Shown here: one piece after another, positions 47,105 through 56,805 of the stretch
Layout: each line of letters begins with the position of its first letter
Numbering within the stretch: the first letter of the stretch is position 1
NCBI RefSeq assembly: GCF_024722015.1
Contig: NZ_JANQBD010000036.1
Location: 1-64,000 of the forward strand
Origin: Paenibacillus radicis (ex Xue et al. 2023)
Lineage (GTDB): Bacteria > Bacillota > Bacilli > Paenibacillales > NBRC-103111
Direction: 5' to 3'
DNA: 64,000 nt
Notes under the pieces: model-generated
The model's input: only the letters and a program-made list of their open reading frames with translations
Told to the model about the DNA's origin: nothing
Databases searched by the model: none
Translations under genes and position numbers: made by a program

Positions 47105-49600
47105 ATGCAAAGAAAATCAGGTTTCAGTCACGTTGGGCTTACATGGAACAGATGGAGTCAGAAAGCGAAGCAGAAGACGGCGAGCGTGTTGCTGGAGAAT
47201 CGGCTGGTACAGTCGGTGAACACTAAGAAGTGGTCAATCTTGTTATTGTTAATGGCATTTTTGCTAGGCAGAGCTATGATTCTTGATCAGTTATCTCCGT
47301 TTGCGATTGCATTTTTTGCTGTTGTGTATTTTTTGCGGCGAGAGCTTCTGTTCATGACTGGATTCTTCCTGGTTTTGGGCGGTTTACTCTCGGGAGATCC
47401 CCAGCATACCAGTTACATGGTGTCAGAAATACTCGTGTTTGTACTTATCCAGAAAGGTGTGGAAAGGTTTGAGCGCTCAGATATTTCGTATTCCCCCGTG
47501 ATTGTTTTTGTATCGGTTTTTCTCGTTCAATTGTTCGTGCATCTCGTTTCAACGGAATTGAGCTGGTACTCCTTTATGTTGACCGGGGTCGAGGCGATGC
47601 TGAGCTTAATATTAACCCATATCTTTTTGCAAGCCGTCCCTGTATTTACCCTTACCCGCAAAAACTACAGTTTAAAAAACGAGGAAGTCATCTGTCTTAT
47701 CATTCTGCTTGCCTCCGTAATGACGGGAACAGTTGGTTGGTCGATCGGGCCTGTCACTGTGGAGCATGTTTTATCGAGATATCTTATCTTACTATTCGCG
47801 TTAGTCGGAGGAGCGCCGCTGGGAGCTTCGGTCGGTGTCATTACAGGGTTAATCCTGAGCCTTGCTAACTCCAACGCCATTTACCAGATGAGTTTGCTGG
47901 CATTTGCTGGGATGCTCGCAGGTTTATTAAAAGAAGGCAATAAGCTCGCCGTGGGGCTAGGGATGTTGCTTGGTTCTTCGATTCTCTCTTTTTATATTGG
48001 CAATCAAGCTGAAGTCATTAATTCTACTTGGGAATCAGTAGCGGCTGTCCTGCTGTTTCTCCTCACCCCTAGAGGGGTCATTGATACATTGGCTAAATAC
48101 GTGCCGGGTACTCAGGAAAATTTGAAGTCTCAACATGATTATGCGAAAAGAGTAAGAGATATTACAGCAAATCGTGTGGAGCAATTCTCGGAGGTATTCC
48201 GCCAGCTCTCCAAAAGCTTTAAGCAAATTACCGTAGACTCCCAGCCGAGGCAGAAGGAAGAGGAAGTCGGGCATTTTATGAACTCGGTGGCTGAACGATC
48301 ATGCTCCTCTTGCTGGAAACGAAATCAATGCTGGAATGATAAATTTTATCAAACGCATAAGTTCATGACCGATATGATGACGGAAGTCGAGCTTAGGGAG
48401 GAGATGGGACGTAAAGATATTTTGCCGCAATGGAAGAAGGTCTGTATCAAGCCCGATCAGGTGCTTACAGTGATGAAACAGCAGTATAGCCTATACCGAA
48501 ATGACCAGCATTGGAAAAAACAAATTATCGATAGTCGTCAATTAGTAGCCGATCAGCTATCCGGTGTGTCACAGGTTATGGAGGATTTGGCTAAGGAAAT
48601 CAAACGAGAGGGGCAGGAGCTGTTTTTACAGGAGGAGCAAATACGAGTTGGACTGGAGGAGTTGGGCCTATCTATTCACAGTATTGATATCATCAGCCTG
48701 GACGAAGGGAACGTGGAAATTGAAATCATCCACCAGTATACAAGGGGGTTTGACGAATGCCGTAAAATTATAGCTCCTTTATTGACGGATATATTAGGTG
48801 AGCATATCGCGGTGAAAAATGAACAGATGCTGGAGCGAAAGGAAGGTTACAGCACCGTAGTGTTCGGATCAGCTAAGGAGTATGAGGTAGAGACGGGGAT
48901 TGCCGCAGCGGCAAAAGGAGGAGATCTGCTGTCAGGGGACAGCTTCAGTACGGTGGAGCTTGGTAATGGGAAGTTTGCTGTTGCGTTGAGCGACGGCATG
49001 GGCAATGGGGAACGGGCGCGAGCAGAAAGCAGCACCGCACTGACGATTCTGCAGCAGCTGCTGCAGTCAGGCATGGATGAAAAGTTGGCGATCAAATCGG
49101 TTAATTCTGTGCTCATGCTGCGCTCCTCTGACGAAATGTATGCAACAGTCGATGTGGCCATTATTGATCTGTACAATGCGCATACGACTTTTTTGAAGAT
49201 CGGCTCCACACCCAGCTTTATTAAACGAGGAGGCGAAGTGTTTCCCATTACGGGTAATAATTTGCCGGTAGGTATTCTTCACGAAATTGACGTCGATTTG
49301 GTGAGCCTGCCGCTGCAGCCAGGTGATATTCTGATAATGATGACTGACGGCATTTATGATGCGCCAGGACATGCCGTCAATAAAGATATATGGATGAAGC
49401 GTTTGCTTACAGAAATCGATACGGAATCACCGCAGGAATTTGCGGACATTTTGCTGGAGAGGATTGTACGGTATCACCATGGCGAAATATATGACGATAT
49501 GACGGTTGTTGTAGCGCGTTTGGAGAAATATCAACCGGAATGGGCCACGTTCAGTTGGCCAGGTATGCAGCGTATCGAGCGGCCTAAAACGGTTAGTTAA
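47105..49600 (+). CDS. spoIIE: Stage II sporulation protein E, PP2C phosphatase
   Basis: SpoIIE is a polytopic protein of the asymmetric septum that dephosphorylates SpoIIAA and so activates sigma-F in the forespore. The 831-residue length matches. The N-terminal third has about ten membrane segments (about 40-330), the middle region binds FtsZ, and the C-terminal PP2C domain (about 600-820) has SDGMGNGERA and MTDGIYDAP with metal-binding aspartates. The gene has a Spo0A-type promoter and a hairpin terminator after it. GGGTGGTG is the ribosome-binding site. Confidence 0.96.
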   Translation: MQRKSGFSHVGLTWNRWSQKAKQKTASVLLENRLVQSVNTKKWSILLLLMAFLLGRAMILDQLSPFAIAFFAVVYFLRRELLFMTGFFLVLGGLLSGDPQHTSYMVSEILVFVLIQKGVERFERSDISYSPVIVFVSVFLVQLFVHLVSTELSWYSFMLTGVEAMLSLILTHIFLQAVPVFTLTRKNYSLKNEEVICLIILLASVMTGTVGWSIGPVTVEHVLSRYLILLFALVGGAPLGASVGVITGLILSLANSNAIYQMSLLAFAGMLAGLLKEGNKLAVGLGMLLGSSILSFYIGNQAEVINSTWESVAAVLLFLLTPRGVIDTLAKYVPGTQENLKSQHDYAKRVRDITANRVEQFSEVFRQLSKSFKQITVDSQPRQKEEEVGHFMNSVAERSCSSCWKRNQCWNDKFYQTHKFMTDMMTEVELREEMGRKDILPQWKKVCIKPDQVLTVMKQQYSLYRNDQHWKKQIIDSRQLVADQLSGVSQVMEDLAKEIKREGQELFLQEEQIRVGLEELGLSIHSIDIISLDEGNVEIEIIHQYTRGFDECRKIIAPLLTDILGEHIAVKNEQMLERKEGYSTVVFGSAKEYEVETGIAAAAKGGDLLSGDSFSTVELGNGKFAVALSDGMGNGERARAESSTALTILQQLLQSGMDEKLAIKSVNSVLMLRSSDEMYATVDVAIIDLYNAHTTFLKIGSTPSFIKRGGEVFPITGNNLPVGILHEIDVDLVSLPLQPGDILIMMTDGIYDAPGHAVNKDIWMKRLLTEIDTESPQEFADILLERIVRYHHGEIYDDMTVVVARLEKYQPEWATFSWPGMQRIERPKTVS

Positions 49601-49652
49601 TGCGAAACAGTTTTCATAGCTCTACTAGCCCGCAAATAAGAGATCTGACATA

Positions 49653-49691
49653 ACAAGGACTTCCGATTTCTTTTCGGATAGTCCTTGTTTG
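49653..49691 (+). terminator. Terminator-like hairpin after spoIIE
   Basis: ACAAGGACTTCCGA pairs with TTCGGATAGTCCTTGT (one bulge) and is followed by TTTGAG. The T run is short. Confidence 0.6.
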
Positions 49692-49784
49692 AGTTCGATT
49701 CCCAAGTTTAGGAAACTTGCAAAGTGGAAAAACTGATAGGAATGGTAGGATCCATTCGATGCTTGCTCTTGGGAGGGAACAGAA

Positions 49785-50561
49785 ATGAAACAGATTATAC
49801 TTATTACCGACGGCTGTTCAAATGTAGGGATTAGTCCGGTTATTGCAGCTGCGAATGCGAAAGTGGAAGGCATTACCGTAAATGTCATAGGGCTCTTGGA
49901 TTCCGGTTTGCTGGGAGAGCATGGTTCCGAGGAAATCAATGAAATCGCGCTGGCAGGCGGAGGAATGAGTCGAATAGTTACGACGGCCCAGCTATCTCAG
50001 ACGGTTCAGATGATGACTCGAAAGACAGTTGCCCAGACGATTCAGCAGGTGATTGGCAAGGAGCTGCAGCACATATTAGGAGACTCCAAAATCGAAAGCT
50101 TACCCCCGGATAAGCGTTCACAAGTCGTTCAAGTTCTGGATGATCTAAGTGAAACCGCCACTTTGAGGGTTGCACTGCTGATTGATACGAGCGCAAGTAT
50201 GAAACCCAAGCTGCAAGCCGTGAAGGAAGCGATTTATGATTTGCAGCTTAGTCTGCAAGCTCGATCGGGTGTGAGCGAGACAGCAGTATTTCATTTTCCG
50301 GGCTCTCCTTCATCACGGCTTGATGTGGAAATGGACCTGGATTGGACACGAGACCTTGCAAATTTGAACCGTTTGTTCTATAAATTAAACATGAAGGGTA
50401 CGACACCTACGGGGCCTGCGCTTCTAAAAGTAATTCAACTCATGACAAGCGGCATTGCTGACGATAAAATCAGTAAAGAAGGCGATGAAGCGAATCCTGG
50501 GCGAGCGTCAGGGCGCACGCCTGCAGGCAAGGAAGGGATACTGGGTGATTACGTCGTTTGA
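49785..50561 (+). CDS. yabS: VWA-domain protein YabS
   Basis: The 258-residue protein has a von Willebrand factor A-type domain with the metal-binding MIDAS motif DTSAS (in VALLIDTSASMKPKLQAVKE) at about residues 132-136 and a central region TPTGPAL that supplies the threonine. The N-terminal ILITDGCSNVGISPVIA is a second, partly related strand. The role is not known; in B. subtilis yabS is beside yabT and sporulation-linked. GGGAGGGAAC lies before ATG 49785. Its 3' end overlaps the start of yabT by 17 nt. Confidence 0.88.
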   Translation: MKQIILITDGCSNVGISPVIAAANAKVEGITVNVIGLLDSGLLGEHGSEEINEIALAGGGMSRIVTTAQLSQTVQMMTRKTVAQTIQQVIGKELQHILGDSKIESLPPDKRSQVVQVLDDLSETATLRVALLIDTSASMKPKLQAVKEAIYDLQLSLQARSGVSETAVFHFPGSPSSRLDVEMDLDWTRDLANLNRLFYKLNMKGTTPTGPALLKVIQLMTSGIADDKISKEGDEANPGRASGRTPAGKEGILGDYVV

Positions 50562-51465
50562 GCAAGACCTACATACTGGTAAAATCATCATCGGAAAATG
50601 GAACAAGGCACAGTACCGTGTTGAACGAATGCTTGGGGCAGGAGCTAACGGAAAAGTCTATCTCGTGATGAAGGGAAAGCTTCAATATGCAATGAAAATA
50701 GGCTTTGATGCAGTGGATCATCAATCGGAGATCAATGCACTTAAGGAACTGTCGAAGTCGAATACATCGTTTCGTCATTATTTGCTGGATGTGGATGATT
50801 ACGAGGAGAACGGTGTCAATCTACCCTTCTATGTAATGCGCTATATTAAAGGACAGTCCATGACTGACTTCATATGGCGAAACGGACGAGATTGGATCGG
50901 TTTAATTGGGACCAATATGCTTCGCAAGCTGGTGGAGCTGCATGGGCAAGCCTATATTTTTGGCGACATCAAAGTACAAAATATGCTTGTGTCCGGTTAT
51001 GGTGATGTTGAATTGATTGATTTCGGCGGGGTTACTGCTAAAGGCCGTTCGGTTAAGCAGTTCACAGAAGTATATGATCGAGGCTATTGGGGAGCCGGGA
51101 CCCGTTCAGCAGATGAGGCATATGACTTGTTCGCTTTTGCCGTGCTGATCATCAGTAGTGTGGAGACAGAGCAGAGAATGAAGGGGATCGATAAGCTGCT
51201 GCCGCAAAATCGCAGCGTGGATATTCTTATCAACATGCTTCAGTCAAACCCGGCACTACGGCAGGTTGCTCCGATGCTTCGTAAAGCGCTGCTTGGGCAA
51301 TATTCGACTTCGAAGCAAGCTTTGGCTGATTGGCGCAGACAAGGGTACGGCAAACCTTCGCTCTCAGCCCCCAAGAAGGGCAGCCTGTCCTCTTTGCTGA
51401 AGTTATGTTTCACCCTCTCTTTATTAATGTTTGGACTAGCTCTTTATTTTTATTGGCCATCGTAA
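50545..51465 (+). CDS. yabT: Membrane-anchored Ser/Thr protein kinase YabT
   Basis: YabT is a DNA-responsive Hanks-type kinase active in sporulation. The 306-residue protein has a Gly-rich loop GAGANGKVYLV, the VAIK-type lysine in YAMKIGF, the catalytic GDIKVQNML, the DFG-type LIDFGGV, and a C-terminal membrane segment (about 280-303, LLKLCFTLSLLMFGLALYFY). It lacks external domains. GTG 50545 is chosen because AAGGAAGGG lies eight bases upstream; longer frames inside yabS are not supported. It overlaps yabS and probably is translated with it. Confidence 0.88.
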   Translation: MITSFEQDLHTGKIIIGKWNKAQYRVERMLGAGANGKVYLVMKGKLQYAMKIGFDAVDHQSEINALKELSKSNTSFRHYLLDVDDYEENGVNLPFYVMRYIKGQSMTDFIWRNGRDWIGLIGTNMLRKLVELHGQAYIFGDIKVQNMLVSGYGDVELIDFGGVTAKGRSVKQFTEVYDRGYWGAGTRSADEAYDLFAFAVLIISSVETEQRMKGIDKLLPQNRSVDILINMLQSNPALRQVAPMLRKALLGQYSTSKQALADWRRQGYGKPSLSAPKKGSLSSLLKLCFTLSLLMFGLALYFYWPS

Positions 51466-51496
51466 TGCGTGTTGTTTCGAGGAAAGGAATTGAACA

Positions 51497-52942
51497 ATGG
51501 ATTTAGTGTCCAGGGTTGAACAGGAAATCAGAGCGGAACGCCTTTTTGAAGTAGGGGACAGTATCGTAGTTGCGGTATCGGGGGGGCCGGACTCCGTAGC
51601 TTTGCTGCATGTCCTTTTTGCGTTGTCTGAACAATGGAAGTGGCGCTTAAGCGTAGCCCATCTGAATCACGGGTTTCGAATTGAGGAATCGGAGCGAGAG
51701 GCGGCGTTCGTGTCGGAATTGGCGGCAAGGCTTGGTTTGCCCATAGAAATTGCTCATGTCAGTGTTCCGGAGTATATTAAAGAAACGGGCAAAAATTCTC
51801 AAAGCGCAGCCAGAGAGATTCGGTATCGGTTTTTACACGAGGCGGCTGTACGGTTCAAGGCAAATCGAATTGCTCTCGCGCATCATGCTGACGATCAAGC
51901 TGAGACTGTTCTTATGCGCTTGCTCCGCGGTACCGGACCGTCCGGACTGACAGGAATTCCAAAACGCCGCGAGGAAAAAGAATTGGAACTTGTTCGCCCC
52001 TTGCTCCGTATATATAAAACAGAAATATTAGATTATTGCCGCAATCAGCATTTATCCTATTGTATCGATAGCAGTAATCTGGACAGCAAGTATGTTCGCA
52101 ATGAAATAAGACTGGAGCTGATGCCTTCGCTTCAGAAGCAGTATAATGAACAACTGCCTCAGGCGCTTAATCGGTTATCGGAGCTAATGACTGCTGAAGA
52201 CGACTATATGCAGGCGCAGGCAAGGGCTCTATTAGTAGAGGGCGTGGCTAAAGAAAGCGATTGCGCCAAATGGTCAAGAAATTGGTTCGCAGGGTTACAT
52301 GTTGCTTTACAAAGGCGTTTGATTAAACTAATATTAAATTATCTTGGCTTAGACCCTGATTCGATAGATTTCCTGAAGCTGGAGAAGATGCGGGAAGCTA
52401 TTGTTAAGGTTGAACCTTCCAATATACGTTTAAATATTGGGGGCAGCCTGATTCTGACCAGGGAATATGATAGGGTTTATCTACATAATTATGTGGTACC
52501 ACCTATCCCTTTTTCTCACTCATTCGAGCCCGGCCAGAACCATTTGGAAATACCGGAAATAGGTGTGAGCCTGGAATGCACATGGTTGGACCGCGAGCGT
52601 TTCAATAAGGCGGCAGTGCCGATTTCAGATAATCCATACACGGCTTGGTTTGATGCGGATCAGTTGCAGCAGCCATTAGAAGTACGAAGCCGCAGGGATG
52701 GAGACCGTATGAGCCTGTTCGGATTAAACGGGTCAAAAAAAGTAAAAGATATTTTTATCGATGCCAAAATTCCGCCGAGCTTACGTACCAAGGTTCCAAT
52801 TATAACCGATGGTCACGGCCGTATTATTTGGTTATCTGGTGTTCGAAGGTCATCGCTTTCAACGGTTACTGACTCGACCCGACTGATTTTGTATATGAAG
52901 CTTCACATGCCAGAGGGATTAACTTTTAGCATGTCAAGATAG
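51497..52942 (+). CDS. tilS: tRNA(Ile)-lysidine synthase
   Basis: TilS converts C34 of tRNA-Ile (CAT) to lysidine. The 481-residue protein has the PP-loop VAVSGGPDSVALLH at about 26-39, HADDQAETVLMRLLRGTG near 129, a central domain and a C-terminal lysidine-tRNA-binding domain. AAAGGAA precedes ATG 51497. It is followed by hpt after 40 nt with AGGAGG, the same order as in B. subtilis. Confidence 0.95.
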   Translation: MDLVSRVEQEIRAERLFEVGDSIVVAVSGGPDSVALLHVLFALSEQWKWRLSVAHLNHGFRIEESEREAAFVSELAARLGLPIEIAHVSVPEYIKETGKNSQSAAREIRYRFLHEAAVRFKANRIALAHHADDQAETVLMRLLRGTGPSGLTGIPKRREEKELELVRPLLRIYKTEILDYCRNQHLSYCIDSSNLDSKYVRNEIRLELMPSLQKQYNEQLPQALNRLSELMTAEDDYMQAQARALLVEGVAKESDCAKWSRNWFAGLHVALQRRLIKLILNYLGLDPDSIDFLKLEKMREAIVKVEPSNIRLNIGGSLILTREYDRVYLHNYVVPPIPFSHSFEPGQNHLEIPEIGVSLECTWLDRERFNKAAVPISDNPYTAWFDADQLQQPLEVRSRRDGDRMSLFGLNGSKKVKDIFIDAKIPPSLRTKVPIITDGHGRIIWLSGVRRSSLSTVTDSTRLILYMKLHMPEGLTFSMSR

Positions 52943-52982
52943 TATAAATAATTGTGTAATTATTCTAGTAGGAGGTTCTCTC

Positions 52983-53522
52983 TTGCAAAAAGACATTCAA
53001 GAAATACTTTACAGTGAGCAAGAAATTCAAGACAAAGTAAAGGAGATGGGCCAGCAGCTAAGCCAAGATTTTGAAGGGCGCAATCCATTGGTTATTTGTG
53101 TGCTGAAGGGAGCGTTTATTTTTATGGCTGATTTGGTTAAACAAATCACCATACCTTTGGAGCTTGATTTTATGGCGGTTTCAAGCTATGGGCAATCCAC
53201 TAAATCTACAGGAGTCGTAAAAATCATCAAAGATTTGGACATTTCGGTAGAGGGTCGTCATGTTCTAATTGTTGAGGACATTATCGACAGTGGCCTCACA
53301 TTGAGTTATTTAATCGATGTGCTGGAGCGCCGTAATGCATTATCGATTACCGTTGCCGCATTATTTGATAAACCTGCGCGTAGAACGGTCGATTTAGATG
53401 CAGACTATAAAGGGTTTGTTATCCCTGATGCATTTGTTGTTGGGTACGGTCTCGATTATGCGGAAAAGTACCGCAACCTGCCGTATGTAGGCATTTTGAA
53501 ACCTGAGGTGTACTCCCATTAG
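52983..53522 (+). CDS. hpt: Hypoxanthine-guanine phosphoribosyltransferase
   Basis: Hpt salvages hypoxanthine and guanine with PRPP. The 179-residue protein has the PRPP loop VLIVEDIIDSGLTLSYL near 95-111, the flexible loop MAVSSYGQSTKSTG and the C-terminal FVVGYGLDYAEKYRNLPYVG. TTG 52983 follows AGGAGG by eight bases. It is placed between tilS and ftsH, as in B. subtilis. Confidence 0.95.
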   Translation: MQKDIQEILYSEQEIQDKVKEMGQQLSQDFEGRNPLVICVLKGAFIFMADLVKQITIPLELDFMAVSSYGQSTKSTGVVKIIKDLDISVEGRHVLIVEDIIDSGLTLSYLIDVLERRNALSITVAALFDKPARRTVDLDADYKGFVIPDAFVVGYGLDYAEKYRNLPYVGILKPEVYSH

Positions 53523-53528
53523 CATTTC

Positions 53529-53558
53529 TTGTGATGCCAAGACTTGCTGTGGTACAAT
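53529..53558 (+). promoter_or_regulatory. Sigma-A promoter of ftsH
   Basis: TTGTGA and TACAAT are separated by 18 nt, and TGTGG precedes TACAAT. It lies 34 nt before the ftsH start. Confidence 0.55.
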
Positions 53559-53592
53559 AAACAAAGTTGCCGTTTTTGAGAGGAGGTAGGGG

Positions 53593-55542
53593 ATGAATCG
53601 AATCATTCGCAATACAGGCTTTTATTTGCTTATTTTTTTGGTCACTGTCGGTATCGTTCACTTTATCAGCACACAAAATGATCAGAAAGACGCGATTAGC
53701 TACGATAAGCTCCGACAGGCCTTAATAGAAAAAAATGTAGAATCGGTCAGTGTGAAGTTTGACGGATATACATACTTGGTTCGCGGTAAATACAAAAATC
53801 CGCCTACGCCGGATAAGAAAAATTTCGAAACCCGTGCACCTTTTGACCAAGAAGTTATCCAGATGATCGAAAAGGGCGAAGTTCCGACCATTAATGTTGA
53901 AAAAATGGAAGGAGACAACGTTTGGATCAGCTTCCTTACCTCCATTATTCCGTTCGTTATTATTTTCATCCTGTTCTTCTTCCTGTTAAACCAGGCGCAG
54001 GGTGGCGGCGGTAAAGTAATGAACTTCGGGAAGAGCCGCGCTAGGCTGTATAATGAAGAGAAGAAGCGCGTGACCTTTGAAGATGTGGCGGGGGCCGATG
54101 AGGAGAAACAAGAGCTTGTAGAAGTTGTAGAGTTTTTGAAGGATCCTCGGAAATTTGCTGCTGTAGGAGCTCGAATTCCAAAAGGGGTACTATTGAATGG
54201 TCCTCCGGGAACAGGTAAAACCTTGCTGGCACGTGCTGTTGCAGGTGAAGCAGGCGTTCCATTCTTCAGCATAAGCGGTTCCGATTTCGTGGAAATGTTC
54301 GTCGGTGTCGGCGCATCCCGTGTACGTGACTTGTTTGAGAATGCCAAGAAGAATGCTCCTTGTATTATATTTATAGACGAGATTGATGCTGTAGGTCGTC
54401 AGCGTGGCGCCGGTTTAGGCGGCGGACATGATGAGCGTGAGCAGACACTTAACCAGCTCCTCGTGGAGATGGATGGTTTTGGCGCCAATGAAGGTATTAT
54501 CATTGTTGCTGCAACAAACCGGCCGGATATTTTGGACCCAGCATTGTTGCGTCCAGGTCGTTTTGACCGTCAGATTACGGTTGATCGCCCGGATATCAAG
54601 GGCCGTGAAGCGGTACTGAAAGTGCATTCTCGCAACAAACCGCTTAATAAAGATGTTAAGCTTGAAGCATTGGCACGTTATACAACAGGCTTTACCGGTG
54701 CCGATTTGGAGAATTTAATGAACGAAGCGGCGCTGATTGCAGCACGCCGCAATCGTAAAGATATTTCAATGGAAGAGCTGGACGAAGCCTTCGACCGTGT
54801 TGTTGTAGGTACACAGAAGAAGAGCCGGGTTGTCAGCGAACGTGAGAAACGCATGGTCGCTTTCCATGAAGCGGGACATACTATTGTTGGTTACCATGTG
54901 GAAAATGCGGAAATGGTTCATAAGGTCACGATTGTTCCGAGAGGACGCGCTGGCGGTTATGTAATGATGCTCCCTAAAGATGGCGAAGACCGCATGATGA
55001 ACACCAAGACCGAGCTTCTTGATAAAGTAACAGGTCTCCTTGCGGGTCGTGTGTCTGAAGAAATGTTTATTGGCGAAGTTGGAACTGGCGCTTACAGTGA
55101 CTTCCAACGTGCAACGACTATTGTTCGTAAAATGATCATGGAGTACGGAATGAGCGATAAGCTGGGTCCGATGCAATTCGGTAACGTACAAGGGCAAGTA
55201 TTCCTTGGCCGTGATCTGGGACATGAGCAGAATTATAGTGATGCTATTGCATACGAAATCGACCAGGAAATGCAGACGATTATCCGCAGCTGTTATGCTA
55301 ACGCTAAGGCAACACTTGAGAAGTATGCGGATCAGGTTCGCCTGATTGCAGAAACTTTGATTGTGAAGGAAACGTTGGAGAAGGATCAGATCAAACAGTT
55401 AATCGATACCGGCAAATTAGACGAGGTCAGCTCCACGGATGTGAAGGTTAACATTCAAAGCCAGCAGACAACGGCTGAAGCCAACAAACTGGATTTCGAT
55501 AAAGCTGCTGATCCAGGCGATGACGAGAAGAAAGAATCTTAA
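53593..55542 (+). CDS. ftsH: ATP-dependent zinc metalloprotease FtsH
   Basis: FtsH is a membrane-bound hexameric AAA protease. The 649-residue protein has two membrane segments (about 8-26 and 112-136) around an extracytoplasmic loop, the Walker A motif GPPGTGKT at about 203, Walker B IIFIDEID, the second region of homology, and the zinc motif HEAGH near 424. GAGAGGAGG lies before ATG 53593. It has its own sigma-A-type promoter and a terminator downstream. The C-terminus is Asp/Glu-rich. Confidence 0.97.
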   Translation: MNRIIRNTGFYLLIFLVTVGIVHFISTQNDQKDAISYDKLRQALIEKNVESVSVKFDGYTYLVRGKYKNPPTPDKKNFETRAPFDQEVIQMIEKGEVPTINVEKMEGDNVWISFLTSIIPFVIIFILFFFLLNQAQGGGGKVMNFGKSRARLYNEEKKRVTFEDVAGADEEKQELVEVVEFLKDPRKFAAVGARIPKGVLLNGPPGTGKTLLARAVAGEAGVPFFSISGSDFVEMFVGVGASRVRDLFENAKKNAPCIIFIDEIDAVGRQRGAGLGGGHDEREQTLNQLLVEMDGFGANEGIIIVAATNRPDILDPALLRPGRFDRQITVDRPDIKGREAVLKVHSRNKPLNKDVKLEALARYTTGFTGADLENLMNEAALIAARRNRKDISMEELDEAFDRVVVGTQKKSRVVSEREKRMVAFHEAGHTIVGYHVENAEMVHKVTIVPRGRAGGYVMMLPKDGEDRMMNTKTELLDKVTGLLAGRVSEEMFIGEVGTGAYSDFQRATTIVRKMIMEYGMSDKLGPMQFGNVQGQVFLGRDLGHEQNYSDAIAYEIDQEMQTIIRSCYANAKATLEKYADQVRLIAETLIVKETLEKDQIKQLIDTGKLDEVSSTDVKVNIQSQQTTAEANKLDFDKAADPGDDEKKES

Positions 55543-55558
55543 TTTCACTATTAGAAAT

Positions 55559-55594
55559 AAGCCGGGGCATTTTCCAATGCTTCCGGCTTTTTCT
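55559..55594 (+). terminator. Terminator after ftsH
   Basis: AGCCGGGGCATT pairs with AATGCTTCCGGCT, with small bulges, around TTCC and is followed by TTTTTCTTC. Confidence 0.88.
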
Positions 55595-55709
55595 TCTTTA
55601 GAGAAGGTTAAATATCGACTTCAGACGAGAAACTAGTCCTAAGGGAAAGAACGAGGAATAAGGCCGACTGATAATAGTAATTTCGGGCTAATTTGTGGTT
55701 ATTTAAGCA

Positions 55710-55738
55710 TTGACACCACCAAGGATGTTGTGTAAATT
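55710..55738 (+). promoter_or_regulatory. Candidate sigma-A promoter of nadABC
   Basis: TTGACA and TAAATT are separated by 17 nt. Two GTGTAAAT repeats (55731 and 55741 areas) lie at the -10, a possible regulator site for NAD control, but no known operator is claimed. Confidence 0.5.
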
Positions 55739-55828
55739 AGGTGTAAATCTTTAAATATTATGTGAACATTTTCACTAGGTAATTTGCAGTTAATAAAGGG
55801 GAACAAGGACAGAAGGGACGGTGTGAAG

Positions 55829-56767
55829 ATGGAAGCTTTGGCTTTAGAGCGTAAAGAGGAACAAAAGCGTGAGCTTAAGGAAAGAATTCTTCAATTGAAG
55901 AAAGAGCGTAATGCCATTATTCTTGCTCATTATTATCAGCGTGATGAAATTCAAGAGGTAGCAGATTTTAGGGGCGACTCCTTTTTATTGGCACAAAAAG
56001 CGGCATCAACCGATGCTGATGTTATAGTGTTCTGTGGTGTGCATTTTATGGGAGAAAGCGCTAAGATTTTGGCTCCGACCAAAACTGTCTTAATACCGGA
56101 TGAGCGGGCTGGCTGTCCGATGGCCGATATGGTAAATGTGGATGGACTTCGCGCCTTAAAGAAGCAGCATCCGAATGCTAAGGTAGTTGCTTACATCAAT
56201 ACATCGGCCGATGTTAAATCAGAGACGGATATTTGCTGTACTTCAGCTAATGCGATTAAAGTAATCGAGTCGGTTGATTCGGATGAAATCATCTGGGTTC
56301 CGGATAAAAATTTGGGTGATTACGTATCCAAGTTTACCGACAAAAAAGTAATCATTTGGGAAGGGTATTGCAACACCCATGATATGCTTACTGTAAAAGA
56401 TGTGGAGGAAATGAGAGCTCAGTATCCGAATGCCAAGTTTGTAGTTCATCCGGAATGCCGTCCTGAAGTAGTTAAGCTTGGAGACTTTGTCGGCAGTACT
56501 ACAGCGATTATTAAATATTGCAAAGAATCCGAACATCAGGAGTTTATTGTTGGTACTGAAGACGGTACAGGATTCCAATTAAGGTTGGATAGTCCGAACA
56601 AATCATTCCATTTTGCTACTAAATATTTGGTTTGTCCTAATATGAAGGTAAATAATTTGAAAAAGGTAGTACGCTGTCTTGAAACCATGCAGCCGCAAAT
56701 TTATGTGCCGCCACATGTCGCAGATCAAGCCAGAGCATCCCTGGAACGCATGCTGCTAGTGAAGTAG
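55829..56767 (+). CDS. nadA: Quinolinate synthase
   Basis: NadA condenses iminoaspartate with dihydroxyacetone phosphate to quinolinate, using a [4Fe-4S] cluster. The 312-residue protein has LAHYYQRDEIQEVADF, the cysteines of FCGVHFMGESAKIL and CCTSANA, and the last ligand near HPECRPEV. ATG 55829 is chosen because GGTGTGAAG precedes it; the earlier in-frame ATG at 55784 lacks a site. It begins the nadA-nadB-nadC operon, placed here between ftsH and coaX. Confidence 0.94.
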   Translation: MEALALERKEEQKRELKERILQLKKERNAIILAHYYQRDEIQEVADFRGDSFLLAQKAASTDADVIVFCGVHFMGESAKILAPTKTVLIPDERAGCPMADMVNVDGLRALKKQHPNAKVVAYINTSADVKSETDICCTSANAIKVIESVDSDEIIWVPDKNLGDYVSKFTDKKVIIWEGYCNTHDMLTVKDVEEMRAQYPNAKFVVHPECRPEVVKLGDFVGSTTAIIKYCKESEHQEFIVGTEDGTGFQLRLDSPNKSFHFATKYLVCPNMKVNNLKKVVRCLETMQPQIYVPPHVADQARASLERMLLVK

Positions 56768-56805
56768 CATGCGTTACTCTCTTGTAAGAAGAGGTGAGCC
56801 TAACT

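Noticed and set aside
50455..50544. N-terminal extension of yabT to codon TTG 50455
   Set aside because: It overlaps the conserved part of yabS in another frame and lacks a ribosome-binding site, while GTG 50545 has one.
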